Assembly: GCF_002278075.1 (NCBI RefSeq)
Contig: NZ_CP022990.1
Span: 186,001-250,000, forward strand
Length of the DNA: 64,000 bases
Reading direction: 5' to 3'
Origin: Paraburkholderia aromaticivorans
GTDB taxonomy: Bacteria > Pseudomonadota > Gammaproteobacteria > Burkholderiales > Burkholderiaceae
Part shown: positions 56,784-64,000 of the stretch, piece by piece
Layout of the letters: each line of letters starts with the position of its first letter
Numbering within the stretch: position 1 is the first letter of the stretch
Made by a program: the position numbers and the translations under genes
The notes under the pieces: model-generated
Seen by the model: the letters and a program-made list of their open reading frames with translations, nothing else
Told to the model about the DNA's origin: nothing
Databases searched by the model: none

Positions 56784-58505
56784 ATGGCCCGCATTGTTCC
56801 CGACGACTGGAAGAGCCTCGCCGCCACCGGCGCGGCGGCCCGCGAGCGCGAAACGCTGGCGTTGCTGGAAGAAGCGCTTCCCGATGGCTACACCGTGTAT
56901 CACGGCGTGCACTGGACGCGTCTGAACCAGAACTTCTCGGTGTTCGGCGAAGCCGACTTCGTGATCGTCAGCCCGGCCGGGCGCGTGATGATCGTCGAAC
57001 AGAAAACCGGCTTCCTGCGTGAAACGCCGAAGGGGCTCGTCAAGGTCTATCTGCAGACCGAGCGCAATGTGGCGATCGCGCTCGCGCACACCGTCGAAAG
57101 TTTGCACCGGCGCTTCACGGCGGCCTTCGGCGCGGGCACCTATTTCATCGAGGAACTGCTGTATTGCCCGGACCATATCGTCAAGGACGCGGCGATTGCC
57201 GGCGTGAATCCCGCCCGGATCGTCGACGCGACGCGCAAGGACCGGCTCGCGGCGGTCATCCGCGAAGCCTTGCCGGCCGATGAGCCGCGCGTTGCCAGCG
57301 CGCCGAAAATTCACCACTTCTTCGCCGACGAACTGGCGCTCACGCCCGACGCCAGCGCGCTGCTCGGGCAGGCGGGCACGCTCGTCACGCGCCTCGCCGG
57401 CGGTCTCGCAACGTGGGCGAGGCGGCTCGAATTCTCGCCGTTCCGGTTGCGCGTGATCGGCACCGCCGGCTCCGGCAAGACGCAACTCGCGGTGCAGGTC
57501 ATGAAGGACGCGGTGGCACGCGGCCAGCGGCCGCTCTACGTGTGTTTCAACCGGCCGCTGGCGGATCACATCGCGCGGGTCGCGCCGCCCGAAGCGAAGG
57601 TGGCGAACTATCACCAGCTCTGCGACTGGATCGCGCGCGATGCGGGCCGCGAACCGGACTTTCAGGCGGGCGGCGTGTCGGCCAATGGGACATCCCTCGC
57701 GGCGTTCGATCAACTCGAAACGATTTTCGCCGACACGCCGATCGGTCCGCGCTGGCAATTCGACGTGCTGATCGTCGACGAAGGGCAGGACTTCCAGCAA
57801 CCGTGGGTCGCCGCGCTCGAGCGGCTATTGCGGCCAGAGGCCGCATGGTGGTGGCTCGAAGATCCGCTGCAGAATCTGTATATGCGTGAACCGGTCGCGT
57901 TGCCCGGTTGGACCACGCTGAAAGAAACCACGAACTATCGCAGCCCGCGTGACATTCTCGACTATGTGCGCGAAGTGGTCGGCGCCTCGGTGCCGGTCGC
58001 CGCGGCGCTCGCGTCGGGCAGCCCGTTCGACGGCTCCGATATCTCGCTGTCCGTGTACGACGAGGCGCATGCGGCCGAAGCCAGCATCGAGGTCACCAAG
58101 CGCGCGATCACGCAGGCGCTCTCGCTCGGTTTTCGCAAGCAGGACATCGTGGTGCTGTCGTTTCGCGGCCGCGAAGGCTCGGCGATGACCGCGCTGGATC
58201 ACCTCGGCCCGCATCGGCTGCGCAGTTTCACGGGCAAGTACGATCTGTTCGGCAACCCGGAGTACCGCGAAGGGGAGGTGCTGTTCGAGTCGATTTACCG
58301 CTTCAAGGGACAGGCGGCGCCGTGTGTGATTTTCACCGAGGTCGACTTCGAGACTTTCGACGAGCGCATCGCGCGCAAGCTGTTCGTCGGCGCCACGCGC
58401 GCGACGATGAAGCTGATCGTCGTTGCGTCGCAACGCGCCGCGCGGCATCTGCATTTGCGCGGCGCGAAGGAGACGAGGGAAGTGAAAGACGGGCGGGAAG
58501 CTTAG
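56784..58505 (+). CDS. NERD-domain SF1 (UvrD-like) helicase
   Basis: Start at MARIVPDD with GAGG upstream. The 573-residue protein has an N-terminal NERD nuclease-related domain (FGEADFVIV and IVEQKTGFL, residues about 57-78, holding the D...ExK-type residues), then an SF1 motor: Walker A GTAGSGKTQ near residue 230, Walker B VLIVDEGQDF near 332, TTNYRSPRDIL, and motif VI FVGATRAT. It probably binds and cleaves or unwinds DNA. NERD-helicases occur in DNA repair and in some antiphage systems; which applies here is open. No toxin or modification partner is adjacent. Confidence 0.87.
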   Translation: MARIVPDDWKSLAATGAAARERETLALLEEALPDGYTVYHGVHWTRLNQNFSVFGEADFVIVSPAGRVMIVEQKTGFLRETPKGLVKVYLQTERNVAIALAHTVESLHRRFTAAFGAGTYFIEELLYCPDHIVKDAAIAGVNPARIVDATRKDRLAAVIREALPADEPRVASAPKIHHFFADELALTPDASALLGQAGTLVTRLAGGLATWARRLEFSPFRLRVIGTAGSGKTQLAVQVMKDAVARGQRPLYVCFNRPLADHIARVAPPEAKVANYHQLCDWIARDAGREPDFQAGGVSANGTSLAAFDQLETIFADTPIGPRWQFDVLIVDEGQDFQQPWVAALERLLRPEAAWWWLEDPLQNLYMREPVALPGWTTLKETTNYRSPRDILDYVREVVGASVPVAAALASGSPFDGSDISLSVYDEAHAAEASIEVTKRAITQALSLGFRKQDIVVLSFRGREGSAMTALDHLGPHRLRSFTGKYDLFGNPEYREGEVLFESIYRFKGQAAPCVIFTEVDFETFDERIARKLFVGATRATMKLIVVASQRAARHLHLRGAKETREVKDGREA

Positions 58506-58567
58506 GGGCCGTTTAAGGCCGTTCAGCCCGCTTGCGCCAGTCGGTCACTCCGAGCGCTCGACCCTGC

Positions 58568-59515
58568 TCAAACCCACGCGCGCGCGCCCACCAGCATGCC
58601 GGTTTGCGTATGCGCATCCCACCAGATCACGCGCAACAGCGGCGCCTGCTGAGCGATCAGCAGCGCCTGCACCGGATCGCTCTCGATGAAATGCGTGACA
58701 CCGCCGCGCAATGCGGCCGTGGCCTTGTGAGCAGCGCTGCCGGCGGGACTTTCATCGTGCGTGTCGGGCGTGCGCATCAGCAATTGCAGATGGCCGAAGC
58801 CGTGCCGCGCGAGCCACGTTTCGGTACGCGCGCGGTCCATCTCCGGCCGGCCGGTGATGATCGTCCGAACCCGCTGCAGGTCGATGCCGGGCAGCACGTC
58901 GAAGGGCAACAGGGCATCGCGTTCGGCGAGCGCGGCGGCGAGGTCTTCGTCATAGCGCGCGAGCGGCACGTCGGGCAGCAAAATGCCGTCGAGGTCGATG
59001 GCGTAGGTGGCGTATTCGTGATCGTCCGCCATCGCGGGCGACTCGCCGGCTTCGACGCGCGCCCAGTCGTCGCGGTAACGCTCGGTGTAGGCCTGGCGCT
59101 CCCACGGGAACAACGCGAAGTAGCCGCGCGCATCGATCGCGTAGTCGGGTTGCATGCGGCTCAGATCGTCCACGGCGCCAGTCAGCGTCCTGACCACGAG
59201 GCCTTGCTGTTGAAGAAACGCGATGCAATCGGTCAGCGTAAAACCGCGCCCCGCGATGTCCTCGCACAGCAGCACGACCGAGCCGGCGGGCGGGATCGGC
59301 AGCGTCGAATCCCAGGCGACCGTGCGCGTCTGGCGGTCGTAGCGCAGGAAGGCGACCGGTGTGCCGACGGCATGCGACACCATCAGCGCGAGCGGCGCGC
59401 CGCCACGCAGAATGCCGATCGCCAGCGTGAAGCGCTCGGCCAGCAAGGCTGGTTGCAGCGATTCGATCCAGTGATCGAGTTGCTCGTACGTCAGGGGCAA
59501 AACCGGCTTGGTCAT
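58568..59515 (-). CDS. Phosphoribosyltransferase-HAD fusion protein
   Basis: A 315-residue protein. Residues about 1-150 are PRTase-like with the PRPP loop VVLLCEDIAGRGFTLTD and LRGGAPLALMVSH. Residues about 170-315 resemble a HAD phosphatase (AIDLDGILLPDV and TIITGRPEMD). Such fusions occur in phages and bacteria and are thought to act on nucleotide-like substrates; the exact reaction is unknown. The start at 59515 is uncertain because the ribosome site is weak and an open frame continues upstream. Confidence 0.8.
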   Translation of the reverse strand: MTKPVLPLTYEQLDHWIESLQPALLAERFTLAIGILRGGAPLALMVSHAVGTPVAFLRYDRQTRTVAWDSTLPIPPAGSVVLLCEDIAGRGFTLTDCIAFLQQQGLVVRTLTGAVDDLSRMQPDYAIDARGYFALFPWERQAYTERYRDDWARVEAGESPAMADDHEYATYAIDLDGILLPDVPLARYDEDLAAALAERDALLPFDVLPGIDLQRVRTIITGRPEMDRARTETWLARHGFGHLQLLMRTPDTHDESPAGSAAHKATAALRGGVTHFIESDPVQALLIAQQAPLLRVIWWDAHTQTGMLVGARAWV

Positions 59516-59749
59516 GACTCGTAGGGGCGGCGCGTGGCGCGTGTGGGGCGAGTGTTGCTGGTGCGCAAGCAGCGTGCGGCGCTTGCGCGGCCGCTCTTCC
59601 TCGTTTTTGAGACAAGGAATTTTGGCGATATTATGCATGCGGTTCAAAGATCGCGCGTCGGAGTCAGCGGGCAGCGGGCGCGGCAACAGATCGGACCGGG
59701 GACTGTTACGCCAGTCCGCAGGAAAATAGAAAACGGAAAAAAAGAGCAG

Positions 59750-60286
59750 ATGACCAAGTCGAGCGCAGGGGTGAATGGCAGCAAACGTGCAATCTGGGCC
59801 GCGGGCCTCGCTCTCGTCCTCGCGCTGGCCGCGTGGGGCGCGCAGGCTCAATCGGAGCCTGCGCCTTTATCGCTCGAGGTGCGCGGCAAGATCGCCAGGA
59901 CGACCGATGCGTCGCGCCAGACGTACCGCTTCACCGAGGCTCAACTGCTCGCGCTGCCGGTCCACGCGATCACGACCACGACCACCTGGACGCCGCGTTC
60001 CACCTTCACAGGGCCGCTGCTGGCGGATATCCTGAAGACAGTCGGTGCGTATGGCAGCCAGGTCGAAATCCATACGCTCGACGACTACACCTATACCATT
60101 CCGGTGTCGGACTGTGATCGCTATGGCGTGATCGTCGCGTACAGCATGAACGGCCGGCGTCTGAAGATCAGCGATTTCGGGCCGCTGTTCCTTATCTACC
60201 CGCGCGATGCGTTCCCCGGCGAACTCACGGGCGCCTCGGGCGATTCGAAATTCGTATGGCAGATCAAGGCCCTCATCGTCAAATAA
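59750..60286 (+). CDS. Periplasmic molybdopterin-fold (sulfite-oxidase-like) domain protein
   Basis: A 178-residue protein with a Sec signal peptide (VLALAAWGAQA/QSE) and the core of the oxidoreductase molybdopterin-binding fold (LLADILKTVGAYG, FGPLFLIYPRDAFPG). It is much shorter than active SUOX-fold enzymes and has one cysteine only (VSDCDRYG), so it may lack enzyme activity and act as a ligand sensor. It overlaps the hybrid kinase by 31 bp, which suggests it works with that kinase. Confidence 0.85.
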   Translation: MTKSSAGVNGSKRAIWAAGLALVLALAAWGAQAQSEPAPLSLEVRGKIARTTDASRQTYRFTEAQLLALPVHAITTTTTWTPRSTFTGPLLADILKTVGAYGSQVEIHTLDDYTYTIPVSDCDRYGVIVAYSMNGRRLKISDFGPLFLIYPRDAFPGELTGASGDSKFVWQIKALIVK

Positions 60287-62094
60287 CGCGCCGTCCGTGG
60301 CGCCGTGTCCTCTACGTGCTGATCTGGCTGACCGCGCTCGCGGCGCCGGCCGGCGCGATCGGCTACCTGTTGTACGCGAATCTGCTCAACCCGCGCGCCA
60401 CCGAGCAGTTGACCGGCTCTTACGACGGCTTCTACTGGGACGCCGCGCAGTTGCAGATCGCCTACGCGCGCTTCGAGAATCAGTTGCTGCTGTATCAGTC
60501 GGGCGTCGACGACGACTATCAGCGGCTGATGCTGCGTTACCAGTTGCTGCAATCGAAACTGCACGTGATGGCGGGCTCGACGCGCCGGTTGACCACGCAG
60601 CTCTCGCTGCTGCAAAGACAACTCGACGAAATCCATTCGCTCGACCAGTTGCTGGGCGGCATCGAACCTGAAGTCGACGCGCTGCCGAAGGACCGCAGCC
60701 AGGCCAGCCGGATCGTCGCGCAACTGCGCGAACATTGGAACGAGGTCAACGATCTCGCGCTGAGCCGGCGCTTCGCCGACGTCGCCGACCGCGAAGCGAT
60801 GAACCGCGATTTCATCGACAAGCGCCGTATGCTGTTCGCCGGCGGTTTGGTGCTGCTATTGCTGTCGGCGGCGGCGACGCTGTTGCTGGTGTTGAACGGG
60901 CGGCGCCGCGCGCGCCTGATGCGTCAGCAGCACGCGGCGCTCGAAGCCGAGCACCAGGCGAGCCGCGCGGCGCGCGAGGCCAGTCACGCCAAAGACGCGT
61001 TTCTCGGCATGATCAGTCACGAACTGCGCACGCCGTTGCATGCGATCGTGTCGTCGATCGAATTGCTGGGCTTTAACTATCACTCCGAGGCCGACCGCAA
61101 GGTGATCCAGCGTCTGGAAACCGCGGGGCGCCATCTGGAAGCGCAGATGAAAGACCTGACCGACTACGCGCGCCTCGGCGCCGGCAAGCTCGAACTGCGT
61201 CACGAGCATTTCGAGCCACGCGAGTTGCTGGCGTCGATCGTCGACGAACACGCGATGTCGGCCGCCGCGCGAGGTTTGCGACTCGAAAGCGAGGCGAGCG
61301 GCATGGGCGGCGTGGTCGATTCGGATCCGCACCGTATCCGTCAGATCGTCAACAACCTCGTCACTAACGCGATCCGTTACACCGAGACCGGCACCGTGCG
61401 CGTGCAGTTGCGGCAGCGGCCGGCGTTGCTGATGTTCATCGTCAGCGATACGGGGCCGGGCGTGCCGCATGCGCAGATTCCGCTCATTTTCCAGGAGTTC
61501 ACTCAACTGGACGCGTCGCGCACGCGCCGCTTCGAAGGCGCGGGGATGGGGCTGACGATCGTGCAGGGGCTGGTCAAACTGTTCGGTGGCACCGTCGAGG
61601 TGACGAGCAAGGTGGGCGAGGGCACGACCTTCACCGTGACCATTCCGGTCACGCCGGTCACCGCCGCGCAGCCGCCGGACGTGGCGGCGCGCGCCGCGCC
61701 TGGGGGCGCGCGTCCATGCGTGCTGATCGTCGACGACAACCGCCTGATTCGCGAGTCGCTCAGTGAAATGGTCGCCCACATGGATTTCGATGCGCACGCC
61801 GTCGCCAATGCCGACGATGCGCTCGCCTGGCTCGACGCGCGCCGCTGCGACGTGGTGTTGCTCGATCTGCATATGCCCGGGCGCGACGGCTATGCGTTTC
61901 TCGCCGACTTCGCGGCGCGCGGCGGGCCGTCCGCGGGCGTGCCGGTGATCGTGGTCAGCGCGTATGCGCCCGACGAGGAGATGGCGGGAGACGCCGGCTC
62001 GCGTCCGTTCTTCGAGGCGTTATTGAAGCCGGTGCATTACGAGGAACTCCGCAACGCGTTGCAGCGGGCTTTGGCTTCGCGGCACACAGTGTGA
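60256..62094 (+). CDS. Hybrid sensor histidine kinase
   Basis: A 612-residue protein with a transmembrane helix at about residues 19-42, a periplasmic four-helix-like sensor to about 195, a second helix (FAGGLVLLLLSAAATLLLVL near 196-216, in parts), a HisKA domain with His 255 in ISHELRTPLHAI, an ATPase domain (NNLVTNAIRYTETG, DTGPGVPHAQIP, GAGMGLTIVQGLV) and a C-terminal receiver with Asp 537 in LLDLHMPGRDG. It overlaps the molybdopterin-fold gene; the BetR-REC regulator converges from the right. The periplasmic partner may supply the signal. Confidence 0.92.
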   Translation: MADQGPHRQITRRPWRRVLYVLIWLTALAAPAGAIGYLLYANLLNPRATEQLTGSYDGFYWDAAQLQIAYARFENQLLLYQSGVDDDYQRLMLRYQLLQSKLHVMAGSTRRLTTQLSLLQRQLDEIHSLDQLLGGIEPEVDALPKDRSQASRIVAQLREHWNEVNDLALSRRFADVADREAMNRDFIDKRRMLFAGGLVLLLLSAAATLLLVLNGRRRARLMRQQHAALEAEHQASRAAREASHAKDAFLGMISHELRTPLHAIVSSIELLGFNYHSEADRKVIQRLETAGRHLEAQMKDLTDYARLGAGKLELRHEHFEPRELLASIVDEHAMSAAARGLRLESEASGMGGVVDSDPHRIRQIVNNLVTNAIRYTETGTVRVQLRQRPALLMFIVSDTGPGVPHAQIPLIFQEFTQLDASRTRRFEGAGMGLTIVQGLVKLFGGTVEVTSKVGEGTTFTVTIPVTPVTAAQPPDVAARAAPGGARPCVLIVDDNRLIRESLSEMVAHMDFDAHAVANADDALAWLDARRCDVVLLDLHMPGRDGYAFLADFAARGGPSAGVPVIVVSAYAPDEEMAGDAGSRPFFEALLKPVHYEELRNALQRALASRHTV

Positions 62095-62161
62095 CGCGCG
62101 GCGTGGGCGGCCGGGCCGACGTGGGCATCGACCCGCGCCCACTTTCCCGGTGTTTGCGGGC

Positions 62162-62203
62162 GCGGCTCGCGGCTCGCGGCTCGCGGCTCGCGGCTCGCGG
62201 GTC
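62162..62203. repeat. 7-bp tandem repeat
   Basis: GCGGCTC is repeated five times exactly and a sixth time with one change, in the gap between the hybrid kinase and the BetR-REC gene. Confidence 0.95.
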
Positions 62204-62250
62204 CGGGGCGCGTTCAGGCCGCCGAGAGCCGCTGAGGGGCGCTGTAGGCC

Positions 62251-62280
62251 GCTTATGGCGGCTTATGGCGGCTTATGGCC
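62251..62280. repeat. 10-bp tandem repeat over the BetR-REC stop codon
   Basis: GCTTATGGCG occurs three times (last copy with one change). The third copy contains the stop codon (TAA, minus strand) of the regulator gene. Confidence 0.9.
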
Positions 62281-63127
62281 GGTTCAGCCGCTTCGACAGA
62301 TCCGCCACCAGAATCGCCATGCGCGCGGGCTTTTCATAGCAAGCGACATCGTAATTGCGGATCACCTGGCTGATCTCCGATTCACTGGCTTTGCCGGTCA
62401 GCAGTTCCCCGGTCAGCACGAAGATCGGCGCATCCGGATTTTCCGACGCGCGCACCGCGCGAATCGCGGCCGCCGAAGTCTGCGAGCCGAACAGCCAGTC
62501 GATCACGATACCGTCGAACACCTGGGTTTGCAGCTGTTCGGCAAAGGCCGCCAGGCCATAGATCGCCACCGCCGCGAAGCCGCTGCGCTCCAGATAGTCG
62601 CGCAGGTTGTCGGCGCTCGCCTGATCGTCGTCGACCACGGCGATGGTCGGCTTGTCGGTTTCGGCGCGGCGCGGATAAATCTCGATCTTGTGAACCTCGT
62701 ACGCGCTTTGGTAAAGCGTGCCGTCGTGACGCGCCACGCGCCATTGCCCGAGCCTCGCGTACGCGACGAATTCCGGGCGGCTGCCCGGCTCGAGCGCGGC
62801 GCCGATCCACGCCGTGCAGGCCAGTTCGATTGCGCCGATGCTGAATATGGCTTCCTGGGCAATCGCGCCGACCATGCCCGGATCGAGCGATTGCGCGCCG
62901 AACAGCTGGGCGGCGGGTTCGCCGAACACCTCGGCGACCTTCTTGATCTGCGACAGGGTCCACGGGCTGTTGCCGCGCAGTTTGCGGTGTCCCTGTGAAA
63001 AACTCAGGTCGAGAATGCGGCACAGTTCCGTGGTCTGCTGGCGTTTGCCGATTCCATGCCGGCTCATCAACTCGCGCACGCGCTCGGCGACTGCGATGGA
63101 GTCAGGTGAGTGTGTTTCGTTGGCCAT
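62273..63127 (-). CDS. BetR-type HTH and receiver domain regulator
   Basis: The 284-residue protein has an N-terminal BetR-like helix-turn-helix region (residues about 10-80: MSRHGIGKRQQTTELCRILDLSFSQGHRKLRG, in parts) and a C-terminal receiver domain (IAVVDDDQAS, acceptor Asp in IVIDWLFGS, Lys in CYEKPARM). The order is the reverse of most response regulators. It is convergent with the hybrid kinase and probably receives its phosphate. Its targets are unknown. Confidence 0.85.
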   Translation of the reverse strand: MANETHSPDSIAVAERVRELMSRHGIGKRQQTTELCRILDLSFSQGHRKLRGNSPWTLSQIKKVAEVFGEPAAQLFGAQSLDPGMVGAIAQEAIFSIGAIELACTAWIGAALEPGSRPEFVAYARLGQWRVARHDGTLYQSAYEVHKIEIYPRRAETDKPTIAVVDDDQASADNLRDYLERSGFAAVAIYGLAAFAEQLQTQVFDGIVIDWLFGSQTSAAAIRAVRASENPDAPIFVLTGELLTGKASESEISQVIRNYDVACYEKPARMAILVADLSKRLNRP

Positions 63128-63187
63128 GCTGCGTGAGAATCCGCCGTCTTAAAGGGTGCTGGGGAACGCGATACGACAGGCGCAGTT

Positions 63188-63216
63188 CGACCATGCGCAT
63201 TCAATGCGCATGGTCG
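63188..63216. promoter_or_regulatory. Perfect 13-bp inverted repeat in a promoter region
   Basis: CGACCATGCGCAT and ATGCGCATGGTCG around a TCA loop, about 60 bp upstream of the BetR-REC start on the minus strand and after the HipA-type stop. It could be an operator or an mRNA hairpin. Confidence 0.65.
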
Positions 63217-63418
63217 CGGCTACGCGGGGGACAGCAAATGTACCGTAAAAGTATCGCAGTCTGTCGTTTTGTTAAGCGCCGCCGAGTCCATGAGTGCGAG
63301 AGTCGAAACAGACCGGTTTGGCGATTTTTTATGCATTGAGCATTGAAGGTATTTTACCGATTAAACCGTGCCGCATCGGTAGAGAAATAGGTTGAGCGGG
63401 GCGAACCGAGCGCCATGC

Positions 63419-64000
63419 CTAGCCCGCGGGCATGGTGGCGAGCTTTGCCGCCGAGCTCGTCAGGCCTTTGAAAATCCGTTCGGCGATCTTGGCCGGAAAG
63501 CGCTCGGGCAATTCCGCCGAGACCCGCTCGATGACACCGGGGGTCTGTTCGATCAGCCGCTGGATCAGCGGTTCCGCGTTTGCGCCGTACGAACACTTGA
63601 GCGCCATCGTGTTGAAGTGGCGCCGCTGCACGTCGCGAAACGCGTCGTGTTTGCTGCGCGACCACATGCCCATGGCGAGCCTCGCCTTGAACCACGACCA
63701 CTGGTTCGGGCCGCTGCCTTCCACCGGCCAGATCGACATGACGTCGTAAAGCGGCGTGAGGCGGTAGTGGCCGCCGGGCAGCAGGCGAATGCTGAAGTTC
63801 TTGGCGTGACCGTCCGGCGCCGCCAGCATCCAGAACAGGACCTGGCTCGCCAGCAGTGTTTCGATGTCCTGCCGGGCCGCGACCGACTGCTGAAGAATCC
63901 GCGCCAGATCGAGCACGCCCGGGCCGCCTTCGTTTTCATATTTTCGATGCGACGGCACGCCGTACACCTGGCAGAAGTCTTCCTGCGGCAGGCGCAATAG
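63419..64000 (-). CDS. HipA-family serine/threonine kinase, C-terminal part (5' end outside window)
   Basis: The frame is open to the right edge, so only about 194 residues of the C-terminal domain are seen. They hold the HipA kinase signatures RLPQEDFCQ, catalytic Asp in DGHAKNFSI, and metal-binding Asp in TPLYDVMS. HipA toxins phosphorylate glutamyl-tRNA synthetase or other targets and are held by a HipB antitoxin normally encoded upstream, which here would lie beyond the edge. No antitoxin gene is seen downstream. Confidence 0.9.
   Translation of the reverse strand, partial: LLRLPQEDFCQVYGVPSHRKYENEGGPGVLDLARILQQSVAARQDIETLLASQVLFWMLAAPDGHAKNFSIRLLPGGHYRLTPLYDVMSIWPVEGSGPNQWSWFKARLAMGMWSRSKHDAFRDVQRRHFNTMALKCSYGANAEPLIQRLIEQTPGVIERVSAELPERFPAKIAERIFKGLTSSAAKLATMPAG

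Overview
The window reads as chromosomal DNA of a high-GC betaproteobacterium, most likely Paraburkholderia or a close relative in the Burkholderiaceae. Reasons: GC-rich coding with strong codon-position bias, a Burkholderia-type trimeric porin, cyanide-insensitive cytochrome bd genes followed by a DUF2474 gene, and the general mix of TRAP, MFS and two-component genes. Assignment is by protein-family recognition only; no database search was possible. Both window edges cut a gene (an FAD-linked oxidase on the left, a HipA-type kinase on the right). I saw no rRNA, tRNA, CRISPR array, insertion sequence or prophage.

Layout. 1-5.6 kb: FAD-linked oxidase, a ModA-like binding protein and a 1154-residue GMC-oxidoreductase/alpha-beta-hydrolase fusion. 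5.8-9.9 kb: a sigma-like protein of unknown function, a membrane hybrid histidine kinase with an EAGK repeat tail, and a LuxR-type response regulator. 10.2-12.9 kb: cioA-cioB-DUF2474 (cytochrome bd-type quinol oxidase). 13.6-33.9 kb: a large catabolic island for pectin-derived hexuronates and aldarates, closed by a TRAP transporter and a porin. 34-36.9 kb: tautomerase, class II aldolase, urea-transporter-like protein and a glycolipid-binding-domain protein. 36.8-43.6 kb: a Baeyer-Villiger-type monooxygenase, SDR, predicted metal-dependent hydrolase and epoxide-hydrolase-like enzyme in one orientation, then an orphan sulfonate-type binding protein and a MerR regulator. 43.8-56.6 kb: mixed genes (GNAT, RpiR, EamA, TAXI binding protein, zinc-ribbon protein, DHA2 efflux pump with divergent TetR, RraA-like, single-domain response regulator, Zur, GST). 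56.8-64 kb: NERD-helicase, PRTase-HAD fusion, molybdopterin-fold protein overlapping a hybrid kinase, BetR-REC regulator and the HipA fragment.

How the island works together (inference from families). A secreted Tat lipoprotein of family GH28 cleaves polygalacturonate. Hexuronates or aldarates enter through ExuT, a GudP-like MFS carrier or the TRAP system. Uronate dehydrogenase oxidises galacturonate to a lactone, an SMP-30 enzyme opens it, and GarD dehydrates galactarate to 5-keto-4-deoxyglucarate. Two exits are encoded: KdgD plus an alpha-ketoglutarate-semialdehyde dehydrogenase to 2-oxoglutarate, and GarL plus GarR to pyruvate and glycerate. A FadR-type GntR regulator sits in the middle, and I find nine copies of a shared dyad motif of the form GTTGTASGAYRACGTAT in front of the promoters of this island and nowhere else that I noticed. 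That regulon model is the most substantial hypothesis here.

Limits: start codons were chosen by eye from Shine-Dalgarno spacing, promoter calls are weak, and small RNA genes could not be assessed.
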